Shown here piece after piece: positions 37,301 to 47,663 of a stretch of 64,000 nucleotides of DNA. Below the pieces are notes generated by a model that was not told the origin of the DNA, did not search any database, and worked only from the letters and a program-made list of their open reading frames with translations. The stretch is from the NCBI GenBank assembly GCA_030849465.1, contig JARVLF010000013.1, positions 310,001-374,000 on the forward strand. Direction: 5' to 3'. Positions within the stretch are counted from its first letter, which is position 1. The number at the start of each line of letters is the position of its first letter. A program made the position numbers and the translations under genes. The stretch comes from Moesziomyces globuligerus. Lineage: Eukaryota; Basidiomycota; Ustilaginomycetes; Ustilaginales; Ustilaginaceae.

Positions 37301-39358
37301 GTGCAGAGCCTCGGTATTGCCCCCAACACCATCCTCAGGCTCCTCAGCCACGCCCGTCAGACTGATGGCGGACTCGCTGAGCTTGCGGTCGCGGTACGGC
37401 ATGCGGCCCTCCTCGTCTCCGCTGTAGCTGACCTGCTTGACTGAGTCGGCAAACGTGATGGACGCGCCCTTCTGCTTGCTGCGACCAACCTCGATCGAGC
37501 GACGCTTGTCCTCGGCCGACGCGCCCATCAAAATGCGCTCCGCCTCGCGTCGATTCTGCTGGATGGTCAACATGGTCCGTTTCGGCGTATCGTCGTTCAG
37601 AGACAATTCCGAGCTGTTCGTGATGCGGTCCAAATCCCCACTGCCCATCGACAGCAGCTTCCGATCTTGGGCCCGCGGCGTGGAGGGAGGTGTCATGGAA
37701 GTGGTGCGTGGCTCGATCCTCACGGCAGTAGCTCGTGCAGCTGCGACCCTGGAATTGCGCTTCACCACCTTTTCGGTTGCCTGCAGCGTGTGCACGACGC
37801 GCAGCAGACCTTCCACGGTGCCATCGGTGAGATCGAATGCTTGGAAGAGATCCTTGGAACGCAGACCCAGATGGTCGCGCGCTGCTCGCAAGAATCTCGA
37901 TATGTTGTCGGCCTTGACCCACTCGAGATCTCTGCGATCGATGCGATCGACGCTTGCCGGCCTGAGACGATTCGCAAGCAGGCAGAGCAGCACGCCATCC
38001 GCGATGCAGTGCCAGAAGCGAGCAGCCTCCGCACCAGCGTCGGGAGACTCGGCGATCATCGGCGAGCCGAGGTCCGAGATCCTCTCGCGGTCGATGCCAC
38101 GATCAGCCTCGGAAAGGCGGCTGAGTTCCCTGATCATGAACGAGCGAGCTTTACGAATGCTCTCGAGCGCCGCTTGTGGCGAAGCGAGGTCAGCCATGCC
38201 GAACGACGCTTCCGTCTTGGCAGAGAGCGAGGTGAGGTGGCTCTCGGTGAGGAAGGTTGTGCCTGAGCCAGCCGTGGCCGCACTTGTCTGACTTTGCTGT
38301 CCCGAAGCTTGGCTCGCCGACTCTGCCGTCGACAGGTAGGCCTCATCGTTCGTTGTGCTCGCCGCTTCCTGGACTTTGACGCCGCTTCGAGACGATTCGC
38401 CCTCCTTGCGACTGCGTCGGAACCAAGTGCCAGCTCTGCTCTTGCCTGTCGATGCCCTGGCGGAAGAGGAGGATCCAGCGTCGTGGTGGCTTGGAGGGCT
38501 GAGGGTGTCGGTACTGACGTTGTCCCTAGTCCAGGCTGAGGCTGTCGTGGACGAGTCTGCACTTCGGATGGTCGCATTGCTTTGCTTGCGCGAGCGGAGC
38601 ATGCCTGGAACGGCGAGAGAGGACGAAGCGTCGTTGTGTGAGTCCACGGCGCTCATGGCGGCACCGAAGCTGGAGTAAGCGAGGCCGGGTTTGACAGCGG
38701 TGTAGGCTGATGCGCTGTTGGTGCGGCCGTGGCTGGAAGGAATGCCTTCGCTGCCGGCGCTGGACATGGTGTCGTTGGCCTGAGTGCGTGAGTTGCGACC
38801 GAGCCTGCGCAAGAAGGAAGGCTCTTGGGTATCGAGCATGGGGTCCGAGGCAAGGTGGAGCTCAGGGGTGGAGAGGGACGCCGCCTCTAGATTGGTGAGG
38901 TGCTGGTTGCGAGTCGCTTTGCTCCTGCGCTCCGAGGACTTTTTGTGAGCCAGAGGACGCGTGGGCGAGCCCGAGGATGCATGCGGCAGTGGCACAGCGA
39001 GTCGCGCGGGCGAACGCGGTGGCGTAGCTGTGGAGGGCGAGGCAGAAGACGCGAACGAACGGGCGAGGGAGCGATCGTCCGAGACACTGGATCCAGCTTC
39101 GGCGGCAGAGGAGTCATCCTCGATGTTGTAGACGCGACGGCTCGGAATCGAGGGCGACTGGGGAGCTGGGCGGGGGCGGAACTGGGCTGCAGGGGACGAG
39201 GGCGAAGGCACGGATTTTTGCGAGCGCAGAGGCCTGCCTTTGAGAGCTGTGGTGTCTGCAAAGGCAGTTGGCGGCAGACGGTGCATCTCTGTCGAGCGAT
39301 GGTCCATGTTGACAAAGTCCGCGGCGGATGGCAGGATGGTAGCTGTTGCGGCAGCCAT
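34346..39358 (-). CDS. Cdc15/SepH-type kinase with CH and C1 domains and CaaX tail
   Basis: Single uninterrupted frame, 1,670 residues from MAAATATILPS. The frame runs 65 codons further up to 39553 without conserved character. A calponin-homology-like domain is at about 439-540 (FWHCIADGVLLCLLANRLRP, ADNISRFLRAARDHLGL). The STE-type kinase domain (about 955-1220) has GNCIGRGQFGSVYRA, Lys985 in MVAVKRIKL, Asp1078 in VVHCDLKAANIL, Asp1096 of DFG, and GTPNWMAPEVI. These are hallmarks of Cdc15/Cdc7/SepH kinases of the septation/mitotic-exit network. A C1 zinc domain (about 1355-1403) has the H...C..C...C..C...H..C pattern around VCKICREPV and CEECGLVCHARC. The last four residues, CIIM, form a prenylation (CaaX) box. 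A GTAAGT at 39606 on this strand may mark a 5' UTR intron. Pathway assignment is by kinase similarity. Confidence 0.88.
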   Translation of the reverse strand: MAAATATILPSAADFVNMDHRSTEMHRLPPTAFADTTALKGRPLRSQKSVPSPSSPAAQFRPRPAPQSPSIPSRRVYNIEDDSSAAEAGSSVSDDRSLARSFASSASPSTATPPRSPARLAVPLPHASSGSPTRPLAHKKSSERRSKATRNQHLTNLEAASLSTPELHLASDPMLDTQEPSFLRRLGRNSRTQANDTMSSAGSEGIPSSHGRTNSASAYTAVKPGLAYSSFGAAMSAVDSHNDASSSLAVPGMLRSRKQSNATIRSADSSTTASAWTRDNVSTDTLSPPSHHDAGSSSSARASTGKSRAGTWFRRSRKEGESSRSGVKVQEAASTTNDEAYLSTAESASQASGQQSQTSAATAGSGTTFLTESHLTSLSAKTEASFGMADLASPQAALESIRKARSFMIRELSRLSEADRGIDRERISDLGSPMIAESPDAGAEAARFWHCIADGVLLCLLANRLRPASVDRIDRRDLEWVKADNISRFLRAARDHLGLRSKDLFQAFDLTDGTVEGLLRVVHTLQATEKVVKRNSRVAAARATAVRIEPRTTSMTPPSTPRAQDRKLLSMGSGDLDRITNSSELSLNDDTPKRTMLTIQQNRREAERILMGASAEDKRRSIEVGRSKQKGASITFADSVKQVSYSGDEEGRMPYRDRKLSESAISLTGVAEEPEDGVGGNTEALHAATGLSSSQSVPLERAQDRRGSSESDKSSKGLPIKAAPLARSTSQKRISQELALGQLPRAVIGSTENLDDYISACGASPSRHAPTRRHSARLYPGPSLLNPSRESLLNLGNQSTGEADTSPSTRVPFPRGANDSPGARRMARHLSMNAGSVDSFSLASGTSTATNGSSSPRIAARPQFRHMRYSSELHLPLLGRPMSNGGRSPDPSGDDRSFISTSRSRFDSEIGSIYTNTLGSLTTDENGSAVARSSREATGPKHKLVVTEAGKPNVTYQLGNCIGRGQFGSVYRALNLNSGQMVAVKRIKLEGRSDDEVTELMGEVDLLKSLSHPSVVKYEGLVRGPDVVSIILEYVENGSLLHTLKAFGNFPEKLVASYVVKILEGLNYLHEQNVVHCDLKAANILTTKNGNVKLSDFGVSLNLKAVKKMGNKNDAIGTPNWMAPEVIELKGVTTAADIWSLGCTIIELLTGKPPYYDMLAMSAMFRIVEDECPPIPDKCSDVLRDLLLQCFNKDPTKRPSAETLFEHEWIRQVWSGHKELRPQDSVPFLRRISADMRRLDPRIFEKEEASVVQPPMERSSSSPPRTLQRPGLEALRSNTSPAESSAGTITDKATGVSPTTSPPANLSSLPPIDTTSARVTANTTDPISSKVLSPVNDPSLLDLSLVGDEEAKPHAFVKSTFSKAVVCKICREPVKKHAVLCEECGLVCHARCAVNAPSPCNLRAQLLLFQQRASLDQTSPMSSAAHLAPGSPLLGGAAPAASAPIHFRFPFGMKRQSKSPTIEAQSQMGFGAVAGPEADSILPPSPPNTAAAPTGKPTKDANAVRKRRISLIPGRQRSPSPPPESSDVLQGPYGNMALHGVRRHSSMSYSSISGASSISSVGGGGVLGHSSSRGSSAQQHQPIQPHQPQTFVGASTPALPMEQMVQPTSTDRFRRRLSSGVVYGAPEATPLARRSTKAGLATGQVTPTPQSAVERKKSRRVSSKTDCIIM

Positions 39359-39731
39359 AGTAGATAGAGCGGGCTGGGTAGCAGGTTGCGGGTAAGATAG
39401 GCGGTGGACGAGGAATCCAAGAGGAGGCTCAGATGACCGCCATGCCTGCCCTGGGAGGGACTGGTATCGAGCTGATGGAGCAGCTACCGATTCGGCTGAC
39501 AAGGCCAACGTTTGATGGAAGAAGACGTCCAACGTCAAAACTTTGCTCCGCAAAAGGGAGATTGTCGAGTGCTAGGGCGATGATGCCAGTGAGCTGCGGA
39601 ACTTACCGAGCAGTCAATTGATCTGCAGCCGGAGGAGATAAGCTCAAGATTTGCGTTTGAGGGAAATGATGATCGAGCCAGTTGTGGGCGCAGCGGCTCG
39701 GCAGCCCGGCGTAGTGATGAAGCGGGGGTGT

Positions 39732-39753
39732 GGGGGGGGGGGGGGGGGGGGGG
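39732..39753 (+). repeat. Poly-G homopolymer, 22 bp
   Basis: Uninterrupted G run upstream of the Cdc15-type kinase gene. Its true length is uncertain. Confidence 0.9.
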
Positions 39754-42249
39754 ATGTACCGTCACTGTGGATCTTGCAGTCCAGATGCGCAAGATGCAGC
39801 TCGAACCGAGCGTTGAAGCCAGGTCGAGGACGAGGAGGGATGCAGAGATCAAGAGAGGATGCTGACGGGTCGTGGACGCGGTGTTGTTGCAAGCCCGAGG
39901 TGCAGCAAATGTGATGCGACTGCTTGGAAGGGCCGGGCTTCCAGGTGCAGGTGACAATCGATGCGTCGAGTGCACGGTGAGACGAGCGAAAGCTTGGAGA
40001 AATGAAGGGAGAGCCTATCTGCCTATCTGCAGGTCGAGGCGACGCGCTGGACTTGTGCGGGCAGAGATGCCGCGGAGCGATCAAACAAGGTTTGGATGTA
40101 TGCAGCGGAAACAAACGTCGGATGGCGGACCGACCGACTGAGTATGCGGGATGCTTAGGAAGGCGGGCTGGAAGTCGGAAAGCCCGAACTGCGGTGTGCG
40201 GCCCCTGGCGTCGACGGTGATGATAGAGGTGCGACGATGAGGTTGGCGGTAGGAAGTTTTAGCGAAAGCCTATGCGGGGAGGAGAGTGACGACGAAGCCG
40301 AGCCAACGTCGGTCGATGGAGGTAGTGCGGTGGCCAGGGTGAGCGAGGGGCGGAGGTGGTGAGATGGCGAGCGTGTAGAAGCTGCCGACCGCGTTGATGG
40401 ATGCTAGCGTGTCCGAGGCTCCGGATCTGGGGACGAGTGAGAGGGCAAGGGGAGGCGAGGGAAAGGGGGAGCGGACGGGCGGAGGTGGTGGGGACAGCGA
40501 GGAGGCGAGGAGGCGGAGAGGGCGAGCGAGGTCGACTGGCGCGGAGGACGACGGACGAGGAGTCCGAGGCGGTTTTCCAAACAGCTTCGGGATCATCACC
40601 TGGCAGGCAACACCAGGCAACGGCTAGGGCAGTCAAGGCAGGCGCTGGCGGGATTGAATGCTGGACTTGGCAGGTGGAGCAACACGACTGCAGCCTCTGA
40701 CGGTGTGCAGCACATGCGTGAAATCACCCAAAGGTGGGCTTGCGGGCGCAACGCCGATGAGCGCTCGATCCGAAGCCGTTCGCTTGCGCCTCGTCTGGTA
40801 GCCAAAAGTCCAGTCCGGTCCAGTCCAGTAGTTGCACGCGCACGCGCTAGCCAGACTCGCTGGCCCACCGCACGGCATGGCGATTCTCTGACACCCACGC
40901 TGAGACACGCACATCGACGAGGCGCGCGACCGCACCCACAAAAAACAACACCGAAATTATTATTAATATCAAATAAAGAAAAAACGCAAACCAACAACAA
41001 CAATAAAAAGTGGGCCTGGAGCGGGCGAACAGCCGGGCTGGAACATCAACACTCCCGTCACCCCATGCCGATTCTTTCTTTTTTTCGCGCACCCGGAGGA
41101 CCCTGAAGGGATCGGTTGCCTCGCTTGGCAAAGCCCCGCTCACCTCGACCAGGAAAAGCGAAAAAAGGTCAGCCAGAGCGGGAAGCAACACGCCACGCAT
41201 GTACTGGAATCCGCTTCATCGGTCTGATGCACGTTTGCATTGTTCTATCCACCCACGCACCGTCGTCGTAGCCACCGACACGAAGAGCTTCGGCTTCACG
41301 GAAGGTGGCTCTAGCAGAGCGGCTTGCCCGAAGTCAGGGTGGATGAGCGGGGCGAAGCAGATTGAGATCGGACCGAGCGTGGAGCGCGGGAAAGGGCGAT
41401 TTCGCCGGTCCGTGTTGGCATGCGAAAATCAGCTTTGCCAGCTCAGATTGGCTTGCTGGCGTCAGAGCCAGAGCCAGGGCGTATCCGATTTCCTACGGGT
41501 CGAATTCAAATTCCGTTGTGCGCCCGAAAGGCGATCCAGAATCCGCACATCGAGGAGCTCCTGTCACGGCGCGCGCTTCGATCGGCGCTCTGCTTGTTCA
41601 TCTCGTCGAGCGTTCGCCGCCCGCTCAGCCCATCAGCCCATCACGCGCTTCATACCATTCGCACTCGCCGTGATGGCAGCTGCACAGATTCTGGGTTGGT
41701 CCCACTTGGCTCCCGATCATGTTCGGCTCGTCTTGCGCGCTTCCAGCGTCTGCAGCGTCGGAGCGTGATCGTGCGCCTTGGATCGCGTGTCGGCTTGGCA
41801 AAGGCATCGAGCGAGGCTTCGACGGCGGCTTCGACTCACCTCTGAAGCTGCGACATCAAGCTTTGCAGTCTCGCATGTCCACGTCGGGGGCGCGTCTCAG
41901 CTGGGCTCGGATTGCCAAGCGAAGCAGGCTGGCGTATCGGCAAAATCGATCCACATGCTAATGCGGTGCTCTATGATCTCAGGGTGCACGTTCGCTTCCT
42001 CCTGACTCGGGTCCGGGCTTAACGCCGACATGCACAGTACACCAAAGGCTCCTCATGCGAGTGGGCTTGGCTCTCATAATTCCGCGTCCAGACAATGGAC
42101 ATCGTGTTGGAAAGAAAGGGGCAAGAGCGGAATTTTCTTGACAGCCACCTCGGACGCTAGCCCGGCGTGACATCTGGAAGATACGGGCGACTCCAAGATC
42201 TAGGATCAGCTGTCGAGCGAGATGTTGGCCGGGCCCGCATAAGCTTGCG

Positions 42250-42305
42250 GAGCTTTGCAGAGCTTTGCAGAGCTTTGCAGAGCTTTGCAGAGCTTTGCAG
42301 AGCTT
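42250..42305 (+). repeat. 10-bp tandem repeat AGCTTTGCAG
   Basis: About five perfect copies, with degenerate half-copies at each side (AGCTTGCGG and AGCTTGCAG). Confidence 0.9.
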
Positions 42306-44217
42306 GCAGCGGAGGTGGGCAGGATCAAGCGAGAGCAAGCGAGCAGGGCCGGACAAGCGAAGACCCCTGAGCATGCTTGAAATGGTACCGCACCGCAGCG
42401 CGCAGAGTGCGACGCCCAGCCGCCTCACGGGTTTTCCACGTCCGTCGGGTGAGAGCACGCGCCCAGGCCTGGCCCGACACCCGCCGCTGCCTCTTTGAGC
42501 TCGGCTAATGCTCTTTTGGACCATGCCGTCCGACGCCCACCCGCGTTTCGCCTCGAACCTGCGTCGCCGTCGTGGCCCGTCAGGCCTCCGTCGGCGGCAT
42601 CGGCTGCAGCCTTTGGCTCGCCTTCTTTCGAAGTTTGCGCGCTGCAGCCCCCATGCGCACCCACGCACATGCTCGCTCTTGCACTTGCACGTTGGAAGCG
42701 CTTGACAGCTCGAGACGCTCCAAACGAGCGCCTGCGTACAGAGCCAATGCATGATCTATCCTAGTGCTGCACGCTTATCGTACGAGGGGTAAGTCGCTAG
42801 CTGCCAAGCATGCTTCTGCTTCGGAGCGCGAGCCGACTCATGCAGCTGACCCACATTCACGTCGCAAAGACCGTACGGTCGAAATGACCGCTCGACCGCA
42901 GCATGCGTCGCCTGATCCGTAGAGACGCTTGCCAACCAGACCACAAGTGACGATCGGATTGGGTCTGCCACCTGCAACGCCCAGGGGCGCACTGCAGAAG
43001 CCGGCAGCACCTGCATGCGCATCTTCGCAACCAGCCGGCGAATGGACTACCGCGATCTGAGATGCACCTATACCATCGGCAGATGGGGGGTTGGAAATGG
43101 CCGGAGATCTCCTCATCCTCGTTGCTACGTTGCTTGGAACAAAGAAGAAGTCTTTATCAGCCGGGGCTGTGGTTGGCCGGTCGCGTTGCTCCGATCCAGT
43201 GATTGCGAAAGCCATGCGCGTCGCGGGGCGGTGTTGCAAGTGCAAATATTGAAAATATGCAGATGCGCATCGCGATCTCTGGATCTCGCGCTTGCCCGCT
43301 TCGACAGAACGGTCCACGCTGCAACGCGAAACGGACGCAACGTGCTTCCGATGGATAGATACCGAGCGGCACTGGGAGCCGCACCCCCCCCCCCTACCTA
43401 GATGAAGGCAGAAGCCCACCGCCATCATCTCGTGCTTTCCTTCGCTGCAGCGGATGCGGTTGCGCCTACGCTTCATCTCTATCGAGGAAGAGGGTAGGTG
43501 TGTCTCAAATGCAGGGTCACGTCACTGCATGAATATGTCCGAAGGCTCGGATCACGTTCAACTGGGCGAGAGGCTTCTTAACAGGGTCCATATGGAAGTA
43601 GGTGGATGGTGAAACGTAGGAGATCCGAACGCGGGAATTCTGACGGTCGTCCCAGGGCGGTTAGCGGCAAAGCTTGAAGCGACTTCGGATGCCTTTGTGG
43701 ACGGGCGAGGCGAGGTACAGACCCCGTCTCTTTGGGACTTGGTCGTGGAGCGGAGCTCCGCGTCGACGCAAGCGCCGAGCCCAAATCCAGGTCTCACGTC
43801 AAGACCCCCGCAGAGCACCGACTTTGTCAGGCCCAGCGCGCGCCACCACGACGGGGCAAAGGCAAGAGCACGAGCAAAGCGACGAGCCAACGCCAAAAGC
43901 ACGGGGTCGCGACTGCGTTTTCGCTTGCGTGCCGGTACCAACATGTGGAGAGAGGAGAGAGAGAGTCGAGGAGCGTCCCAGGCAAGACCACCCGGAATTT
44001 TGGTTCTACCGTAGTCGGCGTAAAAAGGTGGGACTGGAGGTGGTAGCCCGAGTCACTTCATACCGCTTCCTCATACGAGCTCTGCTCGACGCTGCTCCGG
44101 TCCGATCGTTGCAACGCTCAAGTCGGTAGCAGGTGGAAGGTGCTCAAGATCGAGCCGAGGAGTTTCAGGATCCGACCCTCCATGCTTTCATTCCCGACTG
44201 AGTGAGACAGGTGGGGT

Positions 44218-44265
44218 TGGGGGCTTGGACTTGGGCTCCGGCTTGGGCTTGGGCTTGGGTTTGTC
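44218..44265 (+). repeat. Hexamer array GGGCTT
   Basis: Imperfect direct repeats of GGGCTT/GGACTT/GGGTTT. It resembles a microsatellite more than telomeric sequence. Confidence 0.7.
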
Positions 44266-46195
44266 TGATGAGACTCGTCGACGAACGCCAGCCAAGAGAA
44301 GCCAAACCGCTTGGCGCGTCGGGCTGCCGAAGAAGAGGAAAGGCCTGGCCCATGATTCTATCTGCGCCTAGAATCCTACCGATGATCGAGCAGGGGCTGC
44401 CATCATCTCCCAGCGGAGAAAGGCACACCGGGGGGTGGGTTTCTGCATCATCACACTGCACCTTGAGGGACGCATGAGGGCGATGCGTCAGCTGTCTCAC
44501 GTGAGGATGGTGTTGGCCCGTTGTGGGGTGCTTTCGTCTTGTCGGCTCGATGCGCGCCTGTTGACCTGCTCGCTGCAGACCCTTGTCTCACCGTGGACCC
44601 TGTTCGGCTGTCGCTCCGAAACACGACCTAGAAGGGCTCGGCTGCGGCGGCTGTCTCGACATTACTGTTGCCTCCATCCTCGACTGAGCCTTTCTCCCTC
44701 CACCTATCTGCTCGCTTCCACTCAAGGCTCGACATTTCATCGAAGCGAACAAAGCGACCGAATGTCCTCTGAGCCCACCCGAACCAGTTCGGTCCGATCG
44801 GAGCGATGCTGTGCAGCCAATCTCGCTTTATTCTCCTGCGGCGCAGTAGTAGGTCCGATGTGCGTGTCGCAGCCCACTTCTCGACTTCGGTGGATGGGGT
44901 TGCAAGCGTATCCATGAACATGATGGAGAGACCCATGTAGGTGATATGAAAAAATGTGCGTTCCGATCGCCAAGTCGGAAGGCCATGAAACAGCGCCATA
45001 TCGCTCGGCAGAGCCCACTCTGCAATTCAGCTCCCGCACTTCCGCTCTCCCGCACCCGTCTCTGGTCGGCAGTGTTCGGTCTGTTCCACGGCGGATGCGA
45101 GAGGAGCTCGCCAATTCATGCAGCCTTCGGATGCTGCAAACGCGCGCGTACCATCCGGCGTCCGAGCCATCTCATCCACTGTGTTGCGCATCCAGCTCTC
45201 GGTTTCCGACCCAGCTTTTGGACCTCTCATTCTCTTGGTCGTTGCTGCCGGCTCGGCCATGGTCTTGGCAGTGCCGATGAGCCCCACTCGTGCCGGCTTC
45301 CTGGCCAAGCCAAGGTCCATTCGCCGATGCTCAACCCCACAGACCTGCATCGCTTCATCATCCCGCTTCGCAATCGCTCACGAGGTCCGCCGGATATCGG
45401 GCCGCAAGGCCAATTCCCCAACGCCACGCTGGAATGCAACTTCTGGTTTTCTAAAGACCCAGCCCTCGGCAGGCACATTTCGCGATTTGTTGCCGACATG
45501 CTCCGCTGGACCCCTGCGCCCTCCCTCCCCCTGTCTGCTCAAGACGGGCGCTAGGAGCAACGCCGCCGTTCCCGGAGCCCCGCAATGGTGGCTTGCCTCG
45601 CTAAGATGGTCCTAACCGCTCCCGTGCTCTGGTCCAAGATGCTGTCTGTCGTGGGGTACCGTCTCATTCGTAGACAGCCCGGGCCCGCGCATGCGCCTCT
45701 CCCGAGGATCTCGGCCCATCACGGCTTGCCGCTCGTCCCATCTGCGTGCAATACTTTATCTCTGGACCGTCCCCTGTGGCTTGAGCGACAACGTCACTGT
45801 GCGCTGTTTTCGCATCCGAGTGAGCCAGGACGTGGAGCTTGGCGCTGCAAGCTGCAAGGCTCCCTCGCTGCATGGAATAGAGCTCTCCAGTCGACGCTGA
45901 CCACAAAACGCATTGCCACTCTCGCATCCGCGGTAGAAAATATGCGCAGGTTTCGCTCAACATCCCCCCGCACGGCTCGACGGGCCGACTGTCCCGCCGT
46001 CCCCACGTGCAACCCCACCTCGCTCGCTGCAGCCTCTGGATAAATTCAGCCACGAACACGGGCCGTGGTCCGCGTCCTTGGTCGATGTGGATCCTACTTC
46101 CTTTCATGATCACTGGCGGATCGAGGCCGAAGGAGGCATCGAGGAACCCACGCACTGCACTTCAATCTGACGATCTACGGCTGTGACACCTCCAG

Positions 46196-46310
46196 TCTCG
46201 TCCGCATCGTGCTGCTGCACTCCCTCAGCACACAGACCGAAGCCACGTACAGCGCACTCGCAGAAGCTTTCAGTTTGGCGTTGGCCGACGAACTCGACTC
46301 AAGCAAGTAG
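46196..46310 (+). CDS. Possible terminal exon of an unrecognised spliced gene
   Basis: After a CTGAC branch-like sequence (46166-46171) and the acceptor CCTCCAG ending at 46195, the frame reads LVRIVLLHSLSTQTEATYSA and ends ...LADELDSSK before a stop at 46308-46310. Third positions are mostly G/C and the peptide is a plausible amphipathic helix. The stop faces that of SEC13, 92 bp away, as usual for convergent genes. However, no strong donor lies within the normal intron distance upstream; the nearest good one is GTGAGC at about 45811. No family was recognised. It may be chance. Confidence 0.2.
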
Positions 46311-46402
46311 GCGTGAGACCCACGATTTCGATGGTTCAAGCATTGCTGTTGACATTGCCAAGGGCACTCTGGAAGCAACAAGGGGTAAAGATCAATGAAT
46401 CT

Positions 46403-47663
46403 TTACGAGTCCATCTCGCTGACGCACTCCCAGGCGCCTTTGAGGTTCTCCTTCCAGAGCGTGATCTTTCCGTCGCCGCAGCTGACGGCGAGCACGTTGC
46501 CGCTGACGCTCCAGCTCACCCTCCAGACGGTGTCCGGGAACTTGCTGGTGCCTTGTGCGGCGGCGGAGGATGATGTTGGGTTGAGCGCCGTCTTGTTCCA
46601 TGCGGCGCTGGGCGAGTCCTGGGTCCAGATGAGGACGGTGCGGTCTTGCGATGCGGTGGCGAGGTAGCTGCGCGGCAAGCCGACATTGGGTGCAAAGGCG
46701 ACGTCACGAACCCAGTCCGAGTGGCCCTGAAGCGAGTCGGCCTCCACAAAGCGGTTGGCCTCGTCGCTGAACTGCCAGATCTTGACCGTGTTGTCGCAGC
46801 CGGCGGAAGCAAAGCGCTTGACCAGCTTGGTTTCGCCGTTGGCGCCGGCATTGACGCCAGCCGACTGTGCCGAAATCAAGGAGCCCGGGACCACGGCAGG
46901 CGCCCACGAGACAGCGTTGCATCCAACCGGGTGTGCCGCCACCAGATCAACGGCCCACGTGCCATCGTCTATCAAGACAGAGGGGTTGATGCAACGTAAG
47001 TTTAGTGTGAGCGACTTGCTGCGTTGGCTCAAAGGGCTTTGGAGACGACTTACTGTTGAATGTGAGTACAGAGACGTTGCCGTCCGACGAAGCGCATGCA
47101 AGGATGGAGCCAAGCTCGTGAGGAGCCCACGAGATCGAGTTGACTGTAGGAGATGAGCACGTGATTTGGAACAGGTCAGTACGTCGAGTAAGCGAATGCC
47201 AGTCGGCCTTATGTCACCTGGAGGGGCACGTACCGGAAGCGGTGTGAAGGGTGTGCTCCTTGATTTTTGTCCAACCGCCTGCGCTGGAGGCCGGGGCGCC
47301 GTACGTGGACTGTGCGCCGTAGGGACCGGTCTGGGCGGGGGCGGAGGCGGCGCCGTTGTCCTTCCAGATGATGACCTTGCCGTCGTAGGAGCAGCTGGCG
47401 AGGATGTCGCCGAAAGTCGGGTGTGCCCAGGCGACCTGCCAGACGGGGCCCTGGTGACCGTGGAGGGTCTCTGCGTTGGTGGAGGGCGAGCCGTTGACGA
47501 TATCAAAGACCTTGACGGAGCGGTCGGAGGAGCAAGTGGCGAGGCGCTTGCCGTAGAAGTCGAGCTGAGCATCGTGCACCATGTCTTCGTGCTGGGTCTC
47601 GACGTTCTTTGGGCGCTCAGCCGAGAGCGAGAGCGCCGCGGACGACGAGGTCAGTGTCGCCAT
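46403..47663 (-). CDS. SEC13: COPII / nuclear pore WD40 protein Sec13
   Basis: Three exons: 47234-47663, 47054-47143 and 46403-46968; introns are 90 bp (GTACGT) and 85 bp (GTAAGT). The spliced protein is 361 residues (human 322, yeast 297). It begins with the Sec13 signature region [20 protein letters not shown] and contains six WD-type blades, including [54 protein letters not shown] and [17 protein letters not shown]. Sec13 pairs with Sec31 in the COPII coat and with Nup145C in the nuclear pore, and takes part in SEA/GATOR2. Insertions between blades (Ala/Ser/Gly-rich, residues about 118-135) explain the extra length. It is divergent from the DMT transporter. Confidence 0.95.

Larger units (their letters stand above)
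39359..46402. other. 7-kb region without recognised gene
   Basis: Between the start of the kinase gene and the stop of SEC13. Contents seen: a 22-bp poly-G (39732-39753), an A-rich stretch (about 40935-41010), a 10-bp tandem repeat (about 42250-42305) and a GGGCTT-type hexamer array (about 44218-44265). Many open frames overlap on both strands. None matches a family I know. Those at 44946-45554 (+) and 44628-44999 (-) are the most protein-like but lie antisense to each other in part. A possible terminal exon is listed separately at 46196-46310. The region could be a long promoter, a non-coding RNA locus or an intron-rich gene. Confidence 0.4.
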
